Source: Candidatus Pacearchaeota archaeon (GTDB taxonomy: Archaea > Nanobdellota > Nanobdellia > Pacearchaeales > GW2011-AR1). From it: 36,533 nucleotides of DNA. The DNA is taken from NCBI GenBank assembly GCA_002688415.1, contig NZCX01000009.1:1-36533 (forward strand). The letters are read 5' to 3'. The notes below the pieces were generated by a model. It made no database searches, had not been told where the DNA came from, and worked only from the letters and a program-made list of their open reading frames with translations. The translations under genes were made by a program, and so were the position numbers. This document shows, piece by piece, positions 9,682 to 18,812 of this stretch (position 1 is its first letter; each line of letters starts with the position of its first letter).

Positions 9682-9797
9682 ATGAAGTTGAGAGGTCTCC
9701 CTGATCACCCCAACTTCAAAATTATCAACTTTTTTAGCTTTAAAAATCTAACTAAGCTTTCCAAAAATTATTTAAAGAAGCTTTTGCTGGAAATAGC

Positions 9798-9857
9798 ATG
9801 ATAACAAAGAACGAACGTTTAATTCTAGGAACTTTGTTAGTCATGACTCTGTTATAA
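9798..9857 (+). CDS. Putative 19-aa hydrophobic leader peptide (MITKNERLILGTLLVMTLL)
   Basis: ATG lies about 28 nt after a TATA-like ATTATTTAAAG; the stop overlaps a perfect 6-bp hairpin. Confidence 0.25.
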   Translation: MITKNERLILGTLLVMTLL

Positions 9858-9932
9858 GAGTCGTTTAACTATTCTTCAAAATGGCTCAAAACATCTTTAA
9901 TATATTAGTGAAAGGAGGCTCTTTTAATTAGA

Positions 9933-10202
9933 ATGATAAGAATTGACAATGTTGTAATCGATAAGTCTCCTGCGGAAAAGTATATTGCTAGCAGAACTAA
10001 CTTTAATGAAAGATCTGGGAGATTTCACATTCCTGCAGAAGCTTGTTTTGCATTGATAAGAAATGGAAAGGAGGGACGATATGACGGAATCGTAATTTTT
10101 AACTCCGGTCTTCCTGAAGAATTTAGGCATTCTCGCTCACAATCTTCAATAGATGTTTCATATTGGCAAGACACAGATAAGACAACTTTCCGGTGTTTTT
10201 AG
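9933..10202 (+). CDS. Hypothetical protein (89 aa)
   Basis: Upstream Shine-Dalgarno-like AAAGGAGG; intact ORF. Confidence 0.5.
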   Translation: MIRIDNVVIDKSPAEKYIASRTNFNERSGRFHIPAEACFALIRNGKEGRYDGIVIFNSGLPEEFRHSRSQSSIDVSYWQDTDKTTFRCF

Positions 10203-10251
10203 GAGTGGTTCAATTAATCTTAAAAACTAGGTTAATCATAGAGAAGCAAAG

Positions 10252-12708
10252 ATGGTAGAAGTAAATTTCAAAAAAATAGAAAGCAAGTGGCAAAAGAAGT
10301 GGGAAGAAGAAAAAATCTTTGAAGCCAAGGAAGATTCTAAGAAAGAAAAGTATTATGTCTTAGAGATGTTTGCCTATCCCTCTGGCACAGGTATTCACAT
10401 AGGGCATGCATTTAATTATACCATGGGAGATATTTCTTCGAGATTTAAGTTAATGCAGGGATTTAATGTCCTTCATCCAACTGGGTTTGATTCGCTTGGC
10501 TTGCCAGCTGAAAATGCGGCGATAAAAGATGGTTCCCATCCGGAAGAATACACGAACAAGGCGATAAAGAATTTTATTAAGCAGCAGAAAGGGCTTGGGC
10601 TGACATATGATTGGCAGCGAATGGTTAATACGGCAGATCCTGGTTATTACAAGTGGGATCAGTGGATTTTTCTGAAAATGTTGGAAAAGGGATTGGCTTA
10701 CCAGAAGGAAGCAGTGGTTAATTGGTGCCCTTCTTGTAAAACTGTTTTAGCTAATGAGCAGGCGCAGTCTGGCAAGTGTGAAAGATGTGATACAAAAGTC
10801 GAAATAAAAAGCTTGAAGCAGTGGTTTTTGAAAATAACAGATTATGCCGATGAGCTCCTTCGTGATCATAAAAAATTAAATTGGCCAGAAAAAACAATTG
10901 CTATGCAAAAAAATTGGATTGGCAAAAGTCACGGAATAGAAATTGATTTTGAGATTGCGCCAAATAAGCTTCCAGCGGAAGGAGACAAGTCTTGGCCGAT
11001 CTTTACGACCAGGCCGGATACACTTTTTGGTGTTACTTTCATGGTTGTTTCTGCTCAGCATTTGAGGTTAAATGAGCTCGTAACAGAAGAGCAAGAGAAG
11101 GAGGTGGCTAAGTTTCTGAAGAAGCTAAAATCTGTTTCAGAAAAAGACCTTGGTGATCTTGAGAAAGAGGGTGTCTTTACTGGTAGCTATGCAATCAATC
11201 CGGCCACAAATAAAGAGATTCCGATTTATGCTGGCAACTTTGTTGTTGCAGACTATGGTTCCGGGATGGTGATGGCTGTTCCTGCGCATGATCAGAGAGA
11301 TTTTGAGTTTGCAAAGAAGTATAAGCTTGAGATAAAGCAAGTTATTAAGGGAGATGTGGCAAAAGATAGAGCCTATACGAATTCTGGGAAGCTAATGAAT
11401 TCAGAATCATTTAATGGAATGGAAAACCAAGAGGCAAAAGAAAAGATAACAGAATGGCTAAAAGAAAAGAGGAAAGCGAAAAAAGTTATTAACTATAAAT
11501 TGAGAGATTGGGGGATATCTCGTCAAAGATACTGGGGCACCCCGATACCGATTGTTTATTGTGATTCTTGTGGTGTTGTTCCGGTACATGAAAAAGATCT
11601 ACCAATTAAGCTACCTAAAAACGTTAAGTTTGGAAAGGGTAATCCTCTTGAGGGTAACGAAAAATGGATAAAGACTAAATGTCCGAAATGTAAGAAAGAA
11701 GCAAGAAGAGAAACAGATACGATGGATACTTTTGTTAATTCCTCATGGTATTTCTTGAGATATTGCGATCCTCAGAACAATAGGGAGATCTTTGATAAAA
11801 AGAAGGCAAAATATTGGATGCCAGTTGATCTTTACATCGGTGGCGCGGAACATGCCTGTATGCACTTAATCTATTCGAGATTTTATACAAAGTTTCTTGC
11901 AGACTTGGGAGTGATCAATTTCAGAGAGCCAGCCCCAAGGTTGTTTCACCAGGGTATGATAAATGACGAGAAGGGAGAAAAGATGTCTAAATCAAAAGGC
12001 AATGTTGTAGAGCCCCTTGAGACAATGGAGAAATACGGCGTGGATACAACAAGGTATTTTTTGATTTCCGTAGCTTCTCCGGATAAGGGTTTTAATTGGT
12101 CCGAAAAGGGAATTCAGGGCAGCGCGAGATTTATCAAAAAGATTTTTGAGATCTTTGAAAACATCAAGATTGGCAAGGATACTCTTGGAATGGCTGTCAG
12201 GATAAATCAGTCTATAAAGAATATTGGCGAGCAGATAGAAAATCTTCAATTTAGAAAATCTTCAATTGAGCTTCGAGAATTATTTGATATGATTGCTGAT
12301 GAGGGTGAAGTTAGCAAGGAGACTTTAGAATCTTCTCTGAAGTTATTAAATCCATTCTGTCCGCATATAACGGAAGAACTTTGGGCAGGACTTGGCAATG
12401 AGGGTTTTATTTCGGTAGCCGAATGGCCAACTGTTGACAAGTCTATGTTGAAGGATAATTCTACTGAGAAAGATTTGAATTCTAAGATTATTGCGCAGAT
12501 TAAACCAATCCTTGAAAAGTTCCAGGATAAGAAAAAAGCTTATGTTTATGTTATGCCTTTCGAAAAAGAGAAGGTAGATCCTGCGGCTATCAGTGAAGCA
12601 ATAGAAAAAGAAGTTGAAGTTTGGGCAACAAATGAGAAAGAGAAGGTAGATCCAGAGAATAAAGCCAAGAAAGCTAGGCCTGGAATGCCTGGAATTTATT
12701 TAGAATAG
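10252..12708 (+). CDS. leuS: Leucyl-tRNA synthetase, bacterial type
   Basis: FAYPSGTGIHIGHA (HIGH), NWCPSCKTVLANEQ zinc motif, VMAVPAHDQRDFEFA editing motif, KMSKSKGNVVEP. Confidence 0.93.
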   Translation: MVEVNFKKIESKWQKKWEEEKIFEAKEDSKKEKYYVLEMFAYPSGTGIHIGHAFNYTMGDISSRFKLMQGFNVLHPTGFDSLGLPAENAAIKDGSHPEEYTNKAIKNFIKQQKGLGLTYDWQRMVNTADPGYYKWDQWIFLKMLEKGLAYQKEAVVNWCPSCKTVLANEQAQSGKCERCDTKVEIKSLKQWFLKITDYADELLRDHKKLNWPEKTIAMQKNWIGKSHGIEIDFEIAPNKLPAEGDKSWPIFTTRPDTLFGVTFMVVSAQHLRLNELVTEEQEKEVAKFLKKLKSVSEKDLGDLEKEGVFTGSYAINPATNKEIPIYAGNFVVADYGSGMVMAVPAHDQRDFEFAKKYKLEIKQVIKGDVAKDRAYTNSGKLMNSESFNGMENQEAKEKITEWLKEKRKAKKVINYKLRDWGISRQRYWGTPIPIVYCDSCGVVPVHEKDLPIKLPKNVKFGKGNPLEGNEKWIKTKCPKCKKEARRETDTMDTFVNSSWYFLRYCDPQNNREIFDKKKAKYWMPVDLYIGGAEHACMHLIYSRFYTKFLADLGVINFREPAPRLFHQGMINDEKGEKMSKSKGNVVEPLETMEKYGVDTTRYFLISVASPDKGFNWSEKGIQGSARFIKKIFEIFENIKIGKDTLGMAVRINQSIKNIGEQIENLQFRKSSIELRELFDMIADEGEVSKETLESSLKLLNPFCPHITEELWAGLGNEGFISVAEWPTVDKSMLKDNSTEKDLNSKIIAQIKPILEKFQDKKKAYVYVMPFEKEKVDPAAISEAIEKEVEVWATNEKEKVDPENKAKKARPGMPGIYLE

Positions 12709-12938
12709 TTAGGGTCAGCCCATTGGTACTCTCTTGCCTCTATCCGAGCCCATTGTTGTCTTGCTATTTCTTGATCTGAATGTCTTCCTGAATTTAATCC
12801 CAATCTGAAATGAACGTTTTTAACACCACGTTTTTTTAAAATTCTTATTCTTCTTTCCAGCCTTGCTTCATAATCTATCATGATTGTTCTTTCCCAAACC
12901 TCTTTAAATAATTGTTTGTAGTCACTCAGGAATAACAC
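12696..12938 (-). CDS. Hypothetical protein (80 aa), convergent overlap with leuS
   Basis: Intact, Arg/Lys-rich ORF in an otherwise non-coding gap. Confidence 0.45.
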   Translation of the reverse strand: MLFLSDYKQLFKEVWERTIMIDYEARLERRIRILKKRGVKNVHFRLGLNSGRHSDQEIARQQWARIEAREYQWADPNYSK

Positions 12939-12950
12939 CTAACCAAAACC

Positions 12951-12958
12951 TTTATAAA
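12951..12958 (+). promoter_or_regulatory. TATA box (TTTATAAA) upstream of the 12988 surface protein gene
   Basis: Archaeal TATA consensus located 37 nt before the ATG. Confidence 0.5.
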
Positions 12959-12987
12959 CTATTTAGTAATAGAGATATTACTATAAA

Positions 12988-14271
12988 ATGACACAAAAAA
13001 CAGTATTTTTGGGTGTATTGACTTTAATTTTCTTATTTAGTCTTGTCTCCGCTACGGATATTTCAGAGGATTGGACATGTGATAACGGAGGATTGTCTAA
13101 CTGTGAGGATAGAGATTGTGGATATTTGAAATCTTTGTGGTATGGAGATGTGAATAAGCAATATGTTTACCTATATTTCGATGTTGAAGTTTCAGGAGAA
13201 TATGAATGTGATTTAGATTTTATTGAGACAGGATATGGTTATACTAATACTATCCAAACTAATGAGAATGTTGATGTTTATTTGAATTGGGATTACATAG
13301 GAACAACAATCGATTCAGCTTGTAATTATGAAGAGGGCGAATGTTCCAGCTGTCTTTATGCTAAAACTAAGTTTGATTTTGATGTTAATTTTGAAGAAGG
13401 AGAGAATATTGTTTTCTTAGAGGCATTTCAAAGCCATGATTTGTATTCTGCGAGTTTAGAGTGTGAATTAATTTCAGGTAATGAGTGTACAGATGGAGAA
13501 ACAGAAGTTGAATACTTCGGAGATAATGATACAGGTGTTTGTGAATTTGGAGAAGAAGAAAGAGTTTGTGAGGGTGGATTTTGGAGCGATTGGTATAATT
13601 CTAATGATGAAGTTTTACCAAGTGAAGAAATTTGTGATGGCTTAGATAATGATTGTGATGGAGATGTCGATGAAGATAATGTTTGTAATGTTGAGGAACC
13701 GGTTGTGACTATTGTTTCACCAGTTAATGGAACTACTTATGATACTGTTGTTATTATGCTAAATGCTACAGCAGATCAAGATATTGATACATGGTTAGTA
13801 GAAGCTAATTACGGTAGCGTGAATCCTTTTGTTTTGGGAAGTTATCAATTGTTTTCAGAGGGATGTTGGGTTTTGACAATTTATGGAGAAAATGGAAATG
13901 GAGTTGGAGATGACACTGTTGAATTTTGCGTTAATTTAACTGCTGAAGATGACCCAGAAGAAGAGGAGGAAGAGGAGGAAGAGGAGGAAGAGGAAGATGA
14001 CGATGAATGTAATAGCTGTAGTGGTGGATCAGATGATGATGACGAAGAAGATGAAGAAGAACAAGATTCTCTTGCTGATGTTGTTGAAGATATAATTTTT
14101 GGTCAAGATAGAGAAACTATTGTTTTGTGGGGCGATTCGGACGATGTTTCATCTTATTTGTTCTATTGGATCGTTATTGGGATATTGATACTAGGAATCT
14201 TGATAGCGTTAACTTTAATTTTCTTATTTAGTTCTAAAAAGGAGAAGGCTCCTGTAGAGGGTCTTTATTAG
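12988..14271 (+). CDS. Secreted or membrane-anchored surface protein with MopE-like metal-binding motif and polyacidic segment
   Basis: N-terminal signal peptide; EICDGLDNDCDGDVDED; E/D run; C-terminal TM and basic tail. Confidence 0.7.
   Translation: MTQKTVFLGVLTLIFLFSLVSATDISEDWTCDNGGLSNCEDRDCGYLKSLWYGDVNKQYVYLYFDVEVSGEYECDLDFIETGYGYTNTIQTNENVDVYLNWDYIGTTIDSACNYEEGECSSCLYAKTKFDFDVNFEEGENIVFLEAFQSHDLYSASLECELISGNECTDGETEVEYFGDNDTGVCEFGEEERVCEGGFWSDWYNSNDEVLPSEEICDGLDNDCDGDVDEDNVCNVEEPVVTIVSPVNGTTYDTVVIMLNATADQDIDTWLVEANYGSVNPFVLGSYQLFSEGCWVLTIYGENGNGVGDDTVEFCVNLTAEDDPEEEEEEEEEEEEEDDDECNSCSGGSDDDDEEDEEEQDSLADVVEDIIFGQDRETIVLWGDSDDVSSYLFYWIVIGILILGILIALTLIFLFSSKKEKAPVEGLY
13963..13989 (+). 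repeat. Three perfect copies of GAGGAGGAA inside a longer homopurine tract
   Basis: Direct reading of the 9-bp units encoding poly-Glu. Confidence 0.85.
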
Positions 14272-14283
14272 TGGTGCCACCTT

Positions 14284-14718
14284 ATGATAAGAAGGGGAAA
14301 TTCTTTTGTCTTTAGGTGTGGGGAAGAACCTAAGTTTTATAGGGCTTTGAGGCTATTGGGGAGGCTCAAGGGGATTCACCCCATCTCTATAAATAGACTT
14401 GTTAGGCATGAAAAGGAGCATATCGAAGCTGCTAAAAATCTATCGTGTTGTGATAGGGCTTCCTATTCGGCCAGTGTAGACGGCGAGGCTATTGTAGGAA
14501 GTGTTAACATGGGGGACTTGGAAGACTGGGAGAAATTTTATGTCTCACTTGCTCCTAGAGATCCTAGTTTGCAAGATTTAAACTGTGCAGCTTCTGCTTG
14601 TGAGGGGAGCGTTGGGAATGTTGTTCATGACAGGGTATCTTCTATGCTTAGTGCGGGAGAAAGCCTTGGTTCAATAAAGAAATATCTGTTTTCAGCAAGG
14701 CCAGCCTCTTTCCCATAA
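14284..14718 (+). CDS. Hypothetical protein (144 aa) with an HExxH-type motif (HEKEH)
   Basis: Intact ORF; LVRHEKEHIEAAKNL. Confidence 0.55.
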   Translation: MIRRGNSFVFRCGEEPKFYRALRLLGRLKGIHPISINRLVRHEKEHIEAAKNLSCCDRASYSASVDGEAIVGSVNMGDLEDWEKFYVSLAPRDPSLQDLNCAASACEGSVGNVVHDRVSSMLSAGESLGSIKKYLFSARPASFP

Positions 14719-14724
14719 TAGATC

Positions 14725-15507
14725 TCACTTAACTCTAAACCTTGCTTGCCACCTAAACTTAAACGGCGCGATGTCCCCAGCTTTTCTTATTGAAATCTTT
14801 CCCACTTTGTTTTTTGCATCTTTTTTTATTTCACTTAAAACTTTTTCTTTCGTTCCAAATCCATGATAGAATATTGTTGTTCCTTTTTTAGAGAGCCTCA
14901 GTGCTGTTTTTAAAAAAGTGTCTTCAGCGTTTGGTCTTTGCATAAGTATTATATCAAACTTTTCTTTTGTCTTAATGTTCTTGGCATTTCCATTAATGAA
15001 TGTGATATAGTCTTTTACTTTATTTAGTCTTACATTCTTCTCCGCAAATTTATTCGCTTTTTCATTGAGCTCATTAGAATAAATCTTGGCTTTTATCTTG
15101 TTTTTTCTTAGAAGTTTGGCAATGGCGATAGGATATGGTGCAACCCCAGCAAACATAACTAAGATTTTGCTATTATTCTTAGCCAGTTTCAATACTTCTT
15201 CGCTTATGATTTTTCTTTCATTCGATAACCTAGGTGAGAAGTAAGTTTTCTCGATATCCATATAAAATAAACAGTTATTCTCTTTGTGGGTTGTAGTTTT
15301 TCGTCTCTCCCCTGCAAGATGTTTTGTCTTGAATGTTCTTAACTCTCCAGAGATTTGGCCTTTTTTCTCTACTACTGTTTTTAGATGCCTATTCCCTTTC
15401 AATGTTTTCTTGGCGAGGAGCCATTTCCTGATTGGATTATAATATTTATGAAAGTTTATTATTCCGATGTCTCCTATGATATCTAGTCCTGATTGCATGA
15501 AAAACAT
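14725..15507 (-). CDS. Trm5/Tyw2-like SAM-dependent RNA methyltransferase
   Basis: SAM-binding region ILVMFAGVAPYPIAIAKLL, SNELNEKA, FDIILMQRPNAEDTFL. Confidence 0.75.
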   Translation of the reverse strand: MFFMQSGLDIIGDIGIINFHKYYNPIRKWLLAKKTLKGNRHLKTVVEKKGQISGELRTFKTKHLAGERRKTTTHKENNCLFYMDIEKTYFSPRLSNERKIISEEVLKLAKNNSKILVMFAGVAPYPIAIAKLLRKNKIKAKIYSNELNEKANKFAEKNVRLNKVKDYITFINGNAKNIKTKEKFDIILMQRPNAEDTFLKTALRLSKKGTTIFYHGFGTKEKVLSEIKKDAKNKVGKISIRKAGDIAPFKFRWQARFRVK

Positions 15508-15548
15508 AAGAAGATAAGTTTTAAATACTCTTGCGTATTTTATATTTT

Positions 15549-16085
15549 ATGGCAGAATTAGGTGAAAAAACAAAGAAGAATTTGCAGGAGTCTTTTGCAG
15601 GAGAGAGTCAAGCTCGAAACAAATATACTTTTTTCGCAAAAGTGGCAAGAAAGCAGGGTTTTAATTATATTGCTAAAATCTTTGAGGAAACAGCGGCAAA
15701 TGAGATGCAACATGCCAAGGAAGAATTTAAGTTGCTAAAAGGTATTGGCTCCACAGAGGATAATTTACAAGCGGCAATTGATGGAGAACATTTTGAAACA
15801 GAAGAGATGTATCCAAGAATGGCTGCCGAAGCCAAAGAAGAAGGAAATGACGAAGCTGAGAAGTTGTTTACACTTATTGCAAAGATAGAAAAACATCATG
15901 AAGAAAGATATAAGCAATTACTTGAATTGGTAAAGTCTGAGAAAGTTTTTGAGAGAGAAGAAGATATTGTTTGGAAGTGTGAAAAATGTGGGCACTTACA
16001 CAAGGGCAAGAAGCCCCCAGAAGAATGTCCAAGCTGTAAGCATTCTTTTAATTACTTCGAACCGTCGGATATTTGTGAGTTTTAA
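15549..16085 (+). CDS. Rubrerythrin
   Basis: ExxH di-iron motifs (ETAANEMQHAKE, KIEKHHEERY) and C-terminal rubredoxin-like CEKCGHLHKGKKPPEECPSCK. Confidence 0.93.
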   Translation: MAELGEKTKKNLQESFAGESQARNKYTFFAKVARKQGFNYIAKIFEETAANEMQHAKEEFKLLKGIGSTEDNLQAAIDGEHFETEEMYPRMAAEAKEEGNDEAEKLFTLIAKIEKHHEERYKQLLELVKSEKVFEREEDIVWKCEKCGHLHKGKKPPEECPSCKHSFNYFEPSDICEF

Positions 16086-16137
16086 TTACCTATTTTATCC
16101 CAGAAATATTTAAAAACTCTTTAATCATCTATTTTAT

Positions 16138-16944
16138 ATGAAAAGAAGATTTTGTGGTGTTTTATTTTTGGTTTTGTTATTAAGTATGACGTTCGTTGTC
16201 GCTGGAACAACTAAGATTACTGTTAGGATGGGTGATGACTACAATGCTTTGATTCGTGTTAAAGACGGAGAAGTTATTCTAGATACGCCAAAGGTGATAA
16301 ATTATCCTATGGGATTGGCAGAGTTGGAATATAATACGTCGAGAAGTCAGGCGGACTACCTTATACTTGTTCATAGTAGCGGTAATGTTGTGGACAGTTA
16401 TACCTTGAATGATATTGATACGGGTAGTGAGTTAAAAGTTGATTTTAGGGATGGTGTTCCACCGGTGGTTACCGATCTAGAGTTGGAGCAACCAGCAGAA
16501 GAACCAGAGACCGAAATCCCGGAAGAGGTTCCTGAAGAGACAAATGTAACAGAGGACCCAGCAGACGACCCAGAGGCGGTCGGTTTTGATTTCTCAGAAG
16601 GTCTTTCAACAGGAAAGGCGGTTTTTTATTCAAACGAAGACGGTTTTAGCATCTTTTCTTGGATTTTGCTAGGTGTTATCGTATTGATTGTTGTTGTTTT
16701 CATTTTTAGTAAGATGAAAGACCGTGGCAAAGAAGAAGTTGACAAATACAAGCATGAGCTAGATAGTATAAGAAAAAGAATTCGCAAGAAGATTAGAGAG
16801 ATTAAGGTTTTAAAAGCTAGGGGAATGAAGCTGAAGAAGATGATTGAGCTAGAAGAAGGATTTCTGGAAGAGAAAAAAGATTTGAAAAACGTTGAGAAGG
16901 AAGTAGATAAGGCCACCGAAGAAGAGAAGAAGAAAAAGGATTGA
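16138..16944 (+). CDS. Signal-peptide protein with one internal TM and a cytoplasmic coiled-coil tail
   Basis: Signal peptide, acidic Pro/Glu linker, TM (ILLGVIVLIVVVFIF), charged helical tail. Confidence 0.65.
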   Translation: MKRRFCGVLFLVLLLSMTFVVAGTTKITVRMGDDYNALIRVKDGEVILDTPKVINYPMGLAELEYNTSRSQADYLILVHSSGNVVDSYTLNDIDTGSELKVDFRDGVPPVVTDLELEQPAEEPETEIPEEVPEETNVTEDPADDPEAVGFDFSEGLSTGKAVFYSNEDGFSIFSWILLGVIVLIVVVFIFSKMKDRGKEEVDKYKHELDSIRKRIRKKIREIKVLKARGMKLKKMIELEEGFLEEKKDLKNVEKEVDKATEEEKKKKD

Positions 16945-16961
16945 AATTCTATAAATTATTA

Positions 16962-17034
16962 AGCCTCCGACGGGGGTCAAACCCGTGACCTTTTGCTTAC
17001 GAGGCAAACGCTCTATCAACTGAGCTACGGAGGC
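16962..17034 (-). tRNA. tRNA-Thr(CGU)
   Basis: Cloverleaf GCCTCCG...CGGAGGC; anticodon loop CTCGTAA; discriminator U. Confidence 0.94.
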
Positions 17035-17093
17035 TTTTCGTCTGTATTTTCTAATATATAAATCCTTAAAAAGCTTCACCTCAATTCTCTTTT

Positions 17094-18812
17094 ATGAAGA
17101 GTGAGATCGTAGATTTTGTTAATGAAAATAGGCTATCTCCTTTTAATTCCCCTAAAACTTTAGTAAAAAGGGACGGTTTCTCTATCTATAAAACAGGAGA
17201 TGCGAAGAAAATTCATAGGCAGGTTTTGCAAGTTCTTTCTAGGAGGTTTGTTTTTGAGGAGACGAATAACTTATGGAACTTTTTTCGGTTTACAAATGAA
17301 ATTGACGAGATATTAAAAAGACAAGAATTCTTTAAGGGGGTTTTAAACTTGGACAGAGATTATTTGAATGAATTAACTCACCCAAGAAAAACATGGTCTC
17401 CAGATTACAACATAGTGGTTGTTACAGAAGATGAAGCTACTTTTGTCGAGCTACAGAAGCTTTCCTGTCCTGTTCAGCTGATAGTGAGTGAGAATGATGT
17501 TGTTGATTTGGATAAATATGATGTTGTGCAAGTTATAGACTGTGAGACATACGGGAATGTTATCAGTAGATTGCCACAAAGTGTCCCAATTAATAGCGTC
17601 GAAGATGTTTATCTTGAGAGATATTTGGAGATTTTATCTTCATGGAAAGATAATTTCGGAGTTTTGGATGAGAAATCTTCTGGGAGACTTAAAGAGATAG
17701 TAAATGATTTGAAGGAGTTATTCTTATTGATTGATACGAAGAAGAACAAGATTATTACAGTTGAAGAAGTTGAGAAAATCTTGGAAGATATTAATGAAAA
17801 AATTAATGGGAAACTAAAGGAACTAACAATTTCTGGAGAATCCCTGGTAAAGATCTTGGCAGAAGGCAAAATCCCCGAAGATTTTGAAAAAATTATTCAG
17901 AATGCGCTAGAGATGACAGATTTGCCAGGAAATGTTTTTAGTTTTAAAATTCCTGTTGAAATTGATTATTCAGAGCTTGACAAATACATTCATCTAAAGA
18001 GTGCCACGGAGTTTACCAATCTTTCTGAGAAGATAAAATCATATGCGGAAAAGCTTAAGATGGTTCCGGAATACCTCAGAGAGTTGGAGGTTGAATTGTT
18101 GCTTGAAGACTTTTATTCTGGCTTGCAATCTTATCTTTCCGAAGAGAAATCGTATCTAACTTTGTCTGATAATTTCCATTTTAACCAAGCGAAGAATTTG
18201 TTTTTGAGCTCTCCACAGCCAGTTGACTTTCAGTTAGATAGTTTTTCTAAATGTTCTATTCTTACAGGAGCCAACAGCGGTGGAAAGACAACGTTAATTG
18301 AACACATTTTGCAAAACATTAGTCTGTTCAATTTGGGTCTACCCGTATCTGGAGAAGTGCATATGCCTGTTTTTGGTGATGTTTATTACTTCGCTAAGAA
18401 TAAGGGTAGTGCAAGTAAGGGTGCTTTTGAGACTTTGTTAACTCAAATGTCTGAGATTAAATCAGAAGGAGCTAATACTCTTATTTTGGCGGATGAAATC
18501 GAGGCCGTAACAGAGCCAGGAGTAGCAGGGAAGATTATAGCTTCGACAGCAGAATATTTCATAAAGAAGAATTGTTTCTTAGTAATTGCTACTCATTTGG
18601 GTTATGAAATTCAAGAATGTTTACCGGAAGGGGCAAGGATTGATGGCATAGAGGCAAAGGGACTGGATGTGAATTTCGATTTAATTGTAGATCACAATCC
18701 TGTTATGGGAAGACTGGCCCATTCTACTCCCGAGCTAATAGTCGAGAAGATGGCTTCCGTTAAAGGTGGTGAGTACTTCGAACATCTTTGGAATACGATG
18801 AAAAAGAATTAA
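17094..18812 (+). CDS. MutS-like ATPase lacking the N-terminal mismatch-recognition domain
   Basis: Walker A TGANSGGKTTLIEH, FETLLTQMSEI, LILADEIEAVTEPG, ATHLGYEI. Confidence 0.85.
   Translation: MKSEIVDFVNENRLSPFNSPKTLVKRDGFSIYKTGDAKKIHRQVLQVLSRRFVFEETNNLWNFFRFTNEIDEILKRQEFFKGVLNLDRDYLNELTHPRKTWSPDYNIVVVTEDEATFVELQKLSCPVQLIVSENDVVDLDKYDVVQVIDCETYGNVISRLPQSVPINSVEDVYLERYLEILSSWKDNFGVLDEKSSGRLKEIVNDLKELFLLIDTKKNKIITVEEVEKILEDINEKINGKLKELTISGESLVKILAEGKIPEDFEKIIQNALEMTDLPGNVFSFKIPVEIDYSELDKYIHLKSATEFTNLSEKIKSYAEKLKMVPEYLRELEVELLLEDFYSGLQSYLSEEKSYLTLSDNFHFNQAKNLFLSSPQPVDFQLDSFSKCSILTGANSGGKTTLIEHILQNISLFNLGLPVSGEVHMPVFGDVYYFAKNKGSASKGAFETLLTQMSEIKSEGANTLILADEIEAVTEPGVAGKIIASTAEYFIKKNCFLVIATHLGYEIQECLPEGARIDGIEAKGLDVNFDLIVDHNPVMGRLAHSTPELIVEKMASVKGGEYFEHLWNTMKKN

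Noticed and set aside
16849-17079. Minus ORF MKLFKDLYIRKYRRKASVAQLIERLPRKQKVTGLTPVGG...
   Set aside because: This is a translation through the tRNA-Thr gene (a well-known spurious pattern), not a protein gene.
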